A stretch of DNA of 12,259 bases, from contig DEST01000103.1 of NCBI GenBank assembly GCA_002361365.1, positions 1-12,259 on the forward strand, in the 5' to 3' direction. The DNA comes from Alphaproteobacteria bacterium UBA3307. GTDB lineage: Bacteria > Pseudomonadota > Alphaproteobacteria > RF32 > CAG-239. Position numbers and translations under genes: made by a program. The notes below the pieces were generated by a model. The model worked only from the letters and a program-made list of their open reading frames with translations, was not told where the DNA came from and did no database searches. The stretch's first letter is position 1. Each line of letters starts with the position of its first letter. This document shows, piece by piece, positions 7,803-12,259 of the stretch.

Positions 7803-7850
7803 TAAATCCGGTCAATCGGCAACTTTTGCCCTTTTAATATTATAGCCCAT
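7803..7850 (-). pseudogene. Detached 5' end of the GNAT gene (12 codons then TGA)
   Basis: ATG at 7850, in the same frame as the downstream acetyltransferase, encodes MGYNIKRAKVAD, then TGA (7814-7812), then P-D-L and the Met-Met of the downstream frame. An AGGAAGG site (7864-7858) lies 7 nt before this ATG. The residues match the beta1 strand and A-x-x-x-D turn that open many GNAT proteins, often followed by Leu-Pro; a single change of TTA to TGA would explain the interruption. A 12-residue leader peptide is the alternative. Confidence 0.6.
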
Positions 7851-7875
7851 TGTAAATCCTTCCTATCCCATCTGC

Positions 7876-7904
7876 ATTATTAATAAAATAAATCAAAATG
7901 TAAA
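7876..7904 (-). promoter_or_regulatory. Promoter of the GNAT gene
   Basis: On the minus strand TTTACA (7904-7899), a 17-nt spacer and AATAAT (7881-7876) match sigma70-type boxes at 5/6 each. Transcription would start near 7869, just ahead of the AGGAAGG site and the ATG at 7850. This supports 7850 as the ancestral start. Confidence 0.5.
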
Positions 7905-8108
7905 CATTCTTGCATAAAAAGTTTGATAAATTTTGTCAGATTGTCATTTTCGATAGCGTAATTATCTGTTTTTGAACAAGGTAACCATAACCAATAGATA
8001 TCCTACAACAAAGGAAGTAATTTGCAGGATGTTAATGCCTACTTTTGTTAAATACAAAATATTCCGTCTTTTATCCACGTTTTTTTTGCATTTAAAACAC
8101 ATTTACTC

Positions 8109-8137
8109 TTGCATCTTTACGGCAAAGATGATATACA
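8109..8137 (+). promoter_or_regulatory. hxlR promoter with an internal operator-like dyad
   Basis: TTGCAT (8109-8114) and TATACA (8132-8137) are 17 nt apart. The spacer is filled by a perfect 7-bp inverted repeat, CATCTTT (8112-8118), ACGGC, AAAGATG (8124-8130). HxlR proteins bind such dyads as dimers, so self-repression is the natural reading. The -35 box is weak (3/6), as in many regulated promoters. Confidence 0.5.
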
Positions 8138-8170
8138 TAGACTGTGTGATTTTATTTTGGGAGCAAAAAT

Positions 8171-8512
8171 ATGATTGAAATGCCGCAGAATCTGGTTGAA
8201 ATGGCACTCAAAACTATGGGCGACCGTTGGAAAGTAATGATAATTCAAGAACTGATGGACGGCACTAAACGCTTTGGTGAAATCAAAAGAGAACTGGGCG
8301 ATATAACTCAAAAGGTATTAACCGCAAATTTGCGTGCTTTGGAAGAAAAAGGCATCCTGATTCGTACAGTTTATGCCCAAATTCCGCCAAAAGTTGAATA
8401 TACACTGACAAATCTTGGCTATAACCTTAAACCTGTACTCGATTCCATGCGGGAATGGGCTGAAGAATATTATAATCAAAATGTCAAAAATCTGATGCCG
8501 GCTCTCGGCTGA
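8171..8512 (+). CDS. HxlR-family winged-helix transcriptional regulator lacking cysteine
   Basis: A 113-residue single-domain DNA-binding protein. Family landmarks are GDRWKVMIIQELMDGTKRFGEIKREL (17-42), the recognition helix around ITQKVLTANLRALEEKG (45-61) and a wing with the P-x-K-V-E-Y-x-L-T-x-x-G pattern (73-83). HxlR members act as cytoplasmic dimers, often sensing electrophiles or oxidants through a Cys in a C-P-V/I motif at the N-terminus. Here that position is M4-P5 and the whole protein has no Cys, so that mechanism cannot operate. The ribosome binding site GGGAG (8159-8163) lies 7 nt before the ATG. A promoter with a dyad precedes it. There is no obvious adjacent target oxidoreductase; the divergent GNAT gene is 320 bp away, and downstream is only an IS remnant. 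TGA is followed directly by TAA. Confidence 0.9.
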   Translation: MIEMPQNLVEMALKTMGDRWKVMIIQELMDGTKRFGEIKRELGDITQKVLTANLRALEEKGILIRTVYAQIPPKVEYTLTNLGYNLKPVLDSMREWAEEYYNQNVKNLMPALG

Positions 8513-8517
8513 TAAAC

Positions 8518-8598
8518 TCAAAGTCTGCAATATTTTGGAGCAACGACGATATGATATTTACAATTTCACGTCGTGCGTGTGAATGTATATGTGGTCAT
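8518..8598 (-). pseudogene. tnpA: tnpA fragment (IS200/IS605 Y1 transposase, N-terminus)
   Basis: From ATG at 8598 the frame reads MTTYTFTRTT, a TGA stop (8568-8566), then NCKYHIVVAPKYCRL and a second TGA. The N-C-K-Y-H-I-V-x-A-P-K-Y-x-R string is the hallmark opening of IS200-type TnpA, usually written YHIVFAPKYRR. Trp commonly precedes N-C-K-Y-H in this family, so the first TGA fits a TGG to TGA change, and the Cys in PKYCR fits a CGC to TGC change at an Arg codon. The catalytic H-x-H and Tyr of the enzyme lie further on and are lost. It is dead by two nonsense codons and truncation. Confidence 0.8.
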
Positions 8599-8600
8599 TT

Positions 8601-8669
8601 TAAAACCTCCTTTATATTATTTTGTTATTCAGTGGTCAGACTGTCTAACTCATTATAAAGGAGGTTTTA
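8601..8669 (-). repeat. Perfect 16-bp inverted repeat masking the tnpA ribosome binding site
   Basis: TAAAACCTCCTTTATA (8601-8616) and its exact complement (8654-8669) are separated by 37 nt. In the tnpA-sense (minus) transcript the downstream arm contains AAAGGAGG just before the ATG, so the stem would hide it. IS200 is known to limit transposase expression with such a 5'-UTR stem-loop. Because the arms are symmetrical, the plus strand also shows AAAGGAGG before ATGGTGTAA, which is a by-product. Confidence 0.85.
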
Positions 8670-8723
8670 TGGTGTAAAGCTGTAAGCTTTCCGAAACTCA
8701 AGACTATCTGGGGTTTTCTTTTT

Positions 8724-8763
8724 ACAAAAAAGCGTTTCTAAATCAAGAGAAACGCTTTTTTGT
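8724..8763. terminator. Strong bidirectional terminator after the 8767-9624 gene
   Basis: ACAAAAAAGCGTTTCT (8724-8739), an 8-nt loop and the exact complement (8748-8763) form a 16-bp perfect stem with A and T tracts at its base, so it works on both strands. It lies 3 bp past the stop of the minus-strand secreted-protein gene and also guards the hxlR/IS side. Confidence 0.9.
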
Positions 8764-8766
8764 TTG

Positions 8767-9624
8767 TTACATTCGGTAGCGGAGAATTACTCCGAAACTC
8801 CAAGTCTCTGTTCTCCACAAATTGAAGTGGACTTTGGAGTATTTTTCCATTTCGTCGGGGTTCTTATTGGAAACTAAACGAGCAAATAACAGAATATCTG
8901 TGTTGCTCTTAAACGAATTTCCCAATAACCCCGTTTTCACCCAAATCTGTCCGCCATACTTTAATGTCCAAGCATTATACGGAGTTGATGATTTTGGAGC
9001 TACGTCGGTGGCTATATCTTCAAACCAAAAGACATCTCCGCTGGCTTTGCCATAGCCGCAGAGAAAATCTCCGCCGATTCCCAACTTACGGTTACGGCAG
9101 GTTTCCAACCCAATCTTACCCAAAAAATCGCAAGTCGTACCGTATCTGTCACTACGGGTAATGGAAGTCACTAAGCCGAGACTATATGCAAATCCGGGCT
9201 TGTTCATATGTAACTTTCCGCCATCCTCATAACAGGGAATAAAACTCACCGAATAGCCAAAATTAAGTCCCAAACCTGTGTTATTGATATCGTCAGGATC
9301 GACATTTGATATCAATTCCGCCTTTGCAGTCTTATCCGTAGATATAGTCGGGCAAATCTCGACAGCCTGTTCTATATGATGTTTTTTGAACAGACCACCG
9401 CCACGCTTTAAAGGATATGTCATATCCTTGCGCTTGGTAAGATTACCGGCGGTAAACGACGAATACTCGGACACCATATCAAACATAGAGCCGGCGGCGT
9501 CTATCGTCACCGGAATCTGTCCTTCTGCAATATTTGAAGAATCAGATGCTTCGACCTCGTTCTGCGCATTTGCTGAGCACAAGCAGAACATTGCACAAAA
9601 TGCAATCAATAATAACTTTTTCAT
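8767..9624 (-). CDS. Hypothetical exported protein, possible outer-membrane beta-barrel
   Basis: I do not recognise a named family. The start is taken at the ATG at 9624 (285 residues); a TTG two codons upstream is less likely. No clear ribosome binding site is visible. Residues 1-20, MKKLLLIAFCAMFCLCSANA, form a Sec signal with A-N-A|Q cleavage and no lipobox. After a polar stretch (about 21-95), the rest alternates polar with Gly/aromatic/hydrophobic residues in amphipathic strands, such as GLGLNFGYSVSFIP, GFAYSLGLVTSI, GGQIWVKTGLL and WSFGVILRYRM at the very end. This suggests a small beta-barrel of 8-12 strands, although the last residue is Met rather than the usual Phe. The mature part has several Cys. 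It has its own promoter and terminator, so it is expressed alone. Confidence 0.65.
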   Translation of the reverse strand: MKKLLLIAFCAMFCLCSANAQNEVEASDSSNIAEGQIPVTIDAAGSMFDMVSEYSSFTAGNLTKRKDMTYPLKRGGGLFKKHHIEQAVEICPTISTDKTAKAELISNVDPDDINNTGLGLNFGYSVSFIPCYEDGGKLHMNKPGFAYSLGLVTSITRSDRYGTTCDFLGKIGLETCRNRKLGIGGDFLCGYGKASGDVFWFEDIATDVAPKSSTPYNAWTLKYGGQIWVKTGLLGNSFKSNTDILLFARLVSNKNPDEMEKYSKVHFNLWRTETWSFGVILRYRM

Positions 9625-9649
9625 ATGCAAATAATTTTGATTTTGTCTA

Positions 9650-9678
9650 AGTATAGCGTTTATTTTTTAATTTAGCAA
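9650..9678 (-). promoter_or_regulatory. Promoter of the 8767-9624 gene
   Basis: On the minus strand TTGCTA (9678-9673), a 17-nt spacer and TATACT (9655-9650) form a plausible sigma70-type promoter. Transcription would start near 9643, giving a leader of about 20 nt before the ATG at 9624. Confidence 0.5.
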
Positions 9679-9729
9679 GTTTTTTTTCAATAAATATCAT
9701 TTTATTCATTCTTATTAAAAACAAAACAC

Positions 9730-9760
9730 AAAAAAGAGCGGCAAAAAATCCACTCCTTTT
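9730..9760 (-). terminator. Terminator of the four-Cys paralog operon
   Basis: On the minus strand AAAAGGAGTGG (9760-9750), loop ATTTTTTG and CCGCTCTTTTT form an 11-bp stem with two G-U pairs, ending in a run of six T. It lies about 114 nt after the stop of the 9874-10530 gene. The intervening 3' region carries an 8-bp inverted repeat, GCAACAAA (9789-9796) and TTTGTTGC (9861-9868). Confidence 0.65.
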
Positions 9761-9873
9761 ATTGTATTTATATGTATTGAATAACCAAGCAACAAAAAAG
9801 TAATCTGCCGATTCAAAACGTTATCTAAAGTCTGGGCATTAAAAAGTCCGATGTTTTTAGTTTGTTGCAATAA

Positions 9874-10530
9874 TTATTTATCTTTTCTGAACCAACGTAC
9901 GGCATCGGCGCATTGTTCCTGCGTTTTTCCTTTTACCCTACAACGATTAACCTCAATTGTCGGCGTTTTATCCATAGACATACAACCATTACCGAGCAAC
10001 ATAATATCGTTGTATGTACGCACTCCTTGATTAACTTTCTGCATCTGTATAGAAGTACTTATCTCCGGCCAAATCAGCTTGAAACCAAAAGAATTAAGCC
10101 GCTCGACCATATCATTCAAAACATAAATACGCATTGAACATCGCACCAAGCCATCCATACCTTTTTCAACCTTATAATTTTCAGCGTAAACCAAAATTTT
10201 GCGGTCATTAGGGTCTGCATATTGCACTTTTCCGTTCACAATTTTAAATTCGCTGACTTTGCCGATTTTGTTATCATAAACTTTTTCCGGTTCCGTCTGT
10301 TCGGGCTTCAGATTAACCTTTGCCGGCACAAACACTTCGTTATTTTCAACAGTGTCTGTGTCAGCCGCATTTTGTACATCCGTAGCAGTTTTCCTTGCTT
10401 CTACTGATTGTCGAGAGATAGCGACTGATTTTGGTGCAACCGCAACGCCGGCCTCAGGTGCAAAAACTTGAGCTTCCGCTTTAAGCACTAAAGCAATACT
10501 AAAAAGTGCAGTCAGCGTTGTTTTTAACAT
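9874..10530 (-). CDS. Hypothetical exported protein with a four-cysteine domain (paralog of the 10566-11489 product)
   Basis: A 218-residue protein of no family I can name. Residues 1-20 are a Sec signal ending K-A-E-A, cleaved before Q21. A low-complexity Ala/Val/Glu stretch (22-85) precedes a compact domain (about 105-215) with four Cys at 131, 183, 197 and 207. It contains CSMRIYVLNDMVERL, F-G-F-K-L-I-W, GNGC, IEVNRC and QEQCADAVRWF. The first 24 residues of this domain align without gaps to the neighbour protein (C-S, V, N, M, E and W identical), and C183-C197 has the same 14-residue spacing as C158-C172 there. I infer a periplasmic beta-rich domain held by two disulfides. It resembles, from memory, small secreted alphaproteobacterial proteins with a C/N/G-C/V-x-x-C pattern. 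AAAGGA lies 8 nt before the ATG; the upstream paralog ends 35 nt earlier, so they form an operon. Confidence 0.75.
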   Translation of the reverse strand: MLKTTLTALFSIALVLKAEAQVFAPEAGVAVAPKSVAISRQSVEARKTATDVQNAADTDTVENNEVFVPAKVNLKPEQTEPEKVYDNKIGKVSEFKIVNGKVQYADPNDRKILVYAENYKVEKGMDGLVRCSMRIYVLNDMVERLNSFGFKLIWPEISTSIQMQKVNQGVRTYNDIMLLGNGCMSMDKTPTIEVNRCRVKGKTQEQCADAVRWFRKDK

Positions 10531-10565
10531 TTATTTATTCCTTTATACCTAAAGTTGTAAACAAG

Positions 10566-11489
10566 TTATTTTCCATCAGTCTTAGTATCTGCTGTTGGTT
10601 TGGCGTTATCTGCTTTTTCTTCCTTTTTTGTTGCGTCTTTGGGCTCGTTTTTAGAGTCTTTTTGAGCTTTTTCGTCAGCCTTTTCGGAATCTTTTGCATC
10701 TTCGGCTTTTTCTTCCGGCATTTTTGCAATTTTATCAAGTTCCGTATCTATTTTACCGATTGACTCCACAACCTTATTATAAGCCTTGTTCACACCTTCA
10801 AGTTCGGCTTCTTTTTCTTCTTCGGCTTGCTGTTGCAAAACACTTTCCGGAATATCTTTAAACTCGGAATAATACTCCGGATTTTTAGAATTAATATAGT
10901 CAAACCGATTGCCACAACTGCCGGCACCGATTTTTTGATTGTTACGAATAACAACTTTATCATTTTCGGTAATACAAGATTTTACTCTGTATTCCAACTG
11001 GTCAAACAACAAAAAGCACTTATCTGTTTCCACTACTTCCTCAAAACTTTTTTGGCGATGAGGTCTGATTTTTTCAAGCGTAATGGTCTTTTCGACCAAT
11101 GTCAGAGCCTCTTCCGGATTAGTAACGGCTTTCACATCATCATCGGCAATTTTATATTTTTTAGAAATTGTATCACGCCACAAAAAGTCCAGAGTTGCTT
11201 CCTTGACTTCCTCATCCATGCGGTTAAAAACCGTAACCATAAAAGAACACTTATCAATCAGTCCTGTCTTTTCATTGGTTATTGGCTTAATATCTTCGAT
11301 TCTGAAAATAATTGCCCCTTCTTCCGATGTTTTTTCAAAAACTTTTTTGGCATTTTCTTGAGTTGTTTCAGCCGCTTTTGCTACGGCATCACCCCCTCTT
11401 TTACGTGCTTGAGCATTTGCGTCCGCAACTGTTCCCAAAGCCAGTCCCAAAACCAAACCGGATACCATAATTTTGTTAATTATACTCAT
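10566..11489 (-). CDS. Hypothetical exported protein with a four-cysteine domain and a charged tail
   Basis: A 307-residue protein, unnamed. The Sec signal ends D-A-N-A before Q27. A short Lys/Ala/Glu helix (about 30-57) leads to a domain (about 58-200) with four Cys at 81, 158, 172 and 192. It contains KCSFMVTVFNRMDEEV and L-D-F-L-W, with Trp 23 residues after the first Cys exactly as in the downstream paralog, then Y-R-V-K-S-C and GAGSCGNRFDYI. The insert between the Trp and the second Cys is about 25 residues longer than in the paralog. Residues about 215-240 can form a coiled coil, and about 240-307 are almost only K, E, D, A, N, T and S, surely disordered. The ribosome binding site GGAG lies 8 nt before the ATG. 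It is 78 bp downstream of the uracil-DNA glycosylase gene; no strong promoter or terminator is evident between. A periplasmic role, perhaps as partner of its paralog, is inference. Confidence 0.75.
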   Translation of the reverse strand: MSIINKIMVSGLVLGLALGTVADANAQARKRGGDAVAKAAETTQENAKKVFEKTSEEGAIIFRIEDIKPITNEKTGLIDKCSFMVTVFNRMDEEVKEATLDFLWRDTISKKYKIADDDVKAVTNPEEALTLVEKTITLEKIRPHRQKSFEEVVETDKCFLLFDQLEYRVKSCITENDKVVIRNNQKIGAGSCGNRFDYINSKNPEYYSEFKDIPESVLQQQAEEEKEAELEGVNKAYNKVVESIGKIDTELDKIAKMPEEKAEDAKDSEKADEKAQKDSKNEPKDATKKEEKADNAKPTADTKTDGK

Positions 11490-11567
11490 TTTTTTTGCTC
11501 CAAAGTATTAAATCTGACCATAGTTTAACGCATTATTCTTTAATTTTTCTTAATTTTTTTGTAAAAA

Positions 11568-12259
11568 CTATAATTCTTCCAATTTACGCTTCAAACGTAA
11601 CAAATCGCTCCACGCTTTTGCCTTTTGTGCCGCTGTACGCAACAAATATGCCGGATGAAAGCTGGAAAGTGTCGGCACACAAAGGCCGCTTTCCGCCCGA
11701 TATTCAATAAAGTGCCCTCGCAAATCTGAAATGGTATCGGTATTATCTAACAATGCATTGGCAGCACTGCGCCCTAAAATAAAAATAATTTTCGGTTTAA
11801 TCAATTCTATTTGTTTTTGTAAAAACGGCAAGCACACCGCCACTTCTTCTGAGGTAGGAGTTCTGTTTCCCGGCGGACGCCACAACAAAATATTAGTAAT
11901 ATAACAATCATTGCGGTTTAACCCTATTGTTGCCAACATTTTATCCAATAAATGCCCGCTCCGACCGACAAAAGGTTCCCCTGAGCGGTCTTCATCGGCT
12001 CCCGGTGCTTCACCGACAATCATCACTTCTGCCTGCGGGTTTCCGTATCCGAAAACGGTAGAATTTGCCGAAAATTTGAGCGAACAGCCATCAAAATTTT
12101 CAACCATAGCACGCAAATCATCAAGAGTTTGCGCCTTTGCACAAATTTCTCGCGCATTTTGACACGCCTGTGTATTTACCTGAGCCAACGCTGATATCGC
12201 CGGTCGAATAACATTTTGCTCTGCCGATTTCTTTGGTAAAATCGCTTTCGATTCGCTTA
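11568..12259 (-). CDS. Uracil-DNA glycosylase, SPO1/family-4-like (5' end outside the window)
   Basis: The frame is open to the window edge (229 residues visible). The TTG at 12188 is only an internal codon, since related alphaproteobacterial enzymes carry an N-terminal extension and 23 further codons are open here. The enzyme removes uracil from DNA to start base-excision repair. Catalytic motif GEAPGADEDRSGEPFVGRSG and the second motif SSFHPAYLLR are intact, as are TNILLWRPPGNRTPT and CLPFL. Family-4 enzymes bind a 4Fe-4S cluster with four Cys: an N-terminal C-x2-C, one before RPP and one in CLPF. Here the first pair is reduced to a single Cys (DGCSLK), the third is Trp (LLWRPP) and only the last is kept, so a normal cluster is unlikely. 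As I recall, this pattern is shared by other alphaproteobacterial members. Lower-case operon links with the downstream paralogs are unclear. Confidence 0.85.
   Translation of the reverse strand, partial: SESKAILPKKSAEQNVIRPAISALAQVNTQACQNAREICAKAQTLDDLRAMVENFDGCSLKFSANSTVFGYGNPQAEVMIVGEAPGADEDRSGEPFVGRSGHLLDKMLATIGLNRNDCYITNILLWRPPGNRTPTSEEVAVCLPFLQKQIELIKPKIIFILGRSAANALLDNTDTISDLRGHFIEYRAESGLCVPTLSSFHPAYLLRTAAQKAKAWSDLLRLKRKLEEL

Larger units (their letters stand above)
7803..8170. other. 368-bp divergent intergenic region between the GNAT gene and hxlR
   Basis: No intact gene is seen here. It holds the broken GNAT 5' end and its promoter on the left, and the hxlR promoter with its dyad on the right. 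In between is an imperfect inverted repeat: ATCCTACAA (8000-8008) and TTGCAGGAT (8022-8030), one mismatch in nine pairs, 13-nt spacer. There is also a short AT-rich dyad, TTTTGT/ACAAAA (8043-8048, 8054-8059). A 68-codon TTG-started frame from 7972 looks spurious. Confidence 0.6.
8517..8718 (-). mobile_element. IS200/IS605-family left-end remnant, truncated
   Basis: Read on the minus strand, the order is that of an IS200-type left end: a subterminal imperfect hairpin (8718-8693, GAAAACCC with GAGTTTC), a small perfect hairpin AAAGCT-tac-AGCTTT (8690-8676), a long inverted repeat that masks the ribosome binding site (8669-8601), then the tnpA start (8598) and about 26 codons of decayed TnpA. 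The rest of tnpA and the right end are gone; the remnant abuts the hxlR stop. On the other side it abuts the strong terminator at 8724-8763. The exact outer boundary is inferred from the hairpins. IS200-type elements make no target duplication, so none is expected. A short near-repeat, AAACTCAAAGTCT (8514-8526) and AAACTCAAGACT (8694-8705), brackets the remnant and could have mediated the deletion. Confidence 0.7.

Noticed and set aside
7972..8178. 68-codon plus-strand frame before hxlR
   Set aside because: It starts with TTG, has no ribosome binding site, overlaps the hxlR promoter, dyad and start, and its product is unlike any protein I know.
7812..8568. TGA as a sense codon (recoding), suggested by in-frame TGA in both the GNAT gene and the tnpA fragment
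   Set aside because: cdd and hxlR both end at TGA at normal family lengths, and the intact genes use TGG for Trp. The GNAT TGA replaces a probable Leu, not Trp.
8601..8669. Invertible promoter flanked by inverted repeats
   Set aside because: The 37-nt interior is too short for known invertible promoters, no recombinase is nearby, and the IS200 left-end explanation accounts for the repeat.
8654..8677. Strong AAAGGAGG site followed by ATGGTGTAA on the plus strand, looking like a minimal two-codon reading frame
   Set aside because: It is the mirror image of the tnpA ribosome site produced by the perfect inverted repeat; no conserved reason for a Met-Val frame is visible.
9789..9868. 8-bp inverted repeat GCAACAAA/TTTGTTGC as the ends of a small mobile element
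   Set aside because: No duplicated target or internal coding; the AT-rich arms could arise by chance.
10506..11528. Long plus-strand frames rich in Phe/Ile/Cys opposite the secreted paralogs
   Set aside because: They are the antisense of Lys/Glu-rich coding DNA; the minus-strand genes have signal peptides, ribosome binding sites and conserved Cys spacing.

Overview
The window is about 12.3 kb of AT-rich bacterial DNA with compact, mostly intact chromosomal genes. The AsmA-type protein, the tRNA-Met(CAT), the cytidine deaminase with a CAEA motif and the SPO1-type uracil-DNA glycosylase with a WRPPGNR motif all look alphaproteobacterial. A low-GC, probably host-associated alphaproteobacterium is my inference. 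The standard code fits: cdd and hxlR end in TGA at the lengths expected for their families.

Layout, left to right. (1) 1-509, minus: the 5' part of an asmA-family gene that runs off the window. (2) 601-3112, plus: a tight nucleoside-salvage operon, cdd-punA-deoA, behind a good sigma70-type promoter. It deaminates cytidine and phosphorolyses purine nucleosides and thymidine. (3) 3121-4932, minus: a convergent Uup-type ABC-F ATPase. (4) 5065-7195, plus: a secreted Sel1-repeat protein followed by a membrane protein of the MprF flippase-domain family. (5) 7213-7289, plus: tRNA-Met, whose promoter lies in the last codons of the flippase gene, followed by a bidirectional terminator. (6) 7398-7850, minus: a GNAT acetyltransferase whose natural start seems cut off by an in-frame TGA. 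(7) 8171-8512, plus: a cysteine-free HxlR regulator with a perfect dyad between its -35 and -10 boxes. (8) About 8517-8718, minus: a decayed IS200/IS605 left end with the first ~26 codons of a dead tnpA and an intact hairpin that hides its ribosome binding site. (9) 8767-9624, minus: an unrecognised secreted, barrel-like protein. (10) 9874-11489, minus: two adjacent secreted proteins that appear to be divergent paralogs sharing a four-cysteine pattern. (11) 11568-12259, minus: a uracil-DNA glycosylase, partial at its 5' end.

I see no large novel defence or biosynthetic system, phage or CRISPR array. The points most worth a second look are the four-cysteine paralog pair, the interrupted acetyltransferase, the IS200 remnant with its preserved regulatory hairpin, and the HxlR/operator arrangement.
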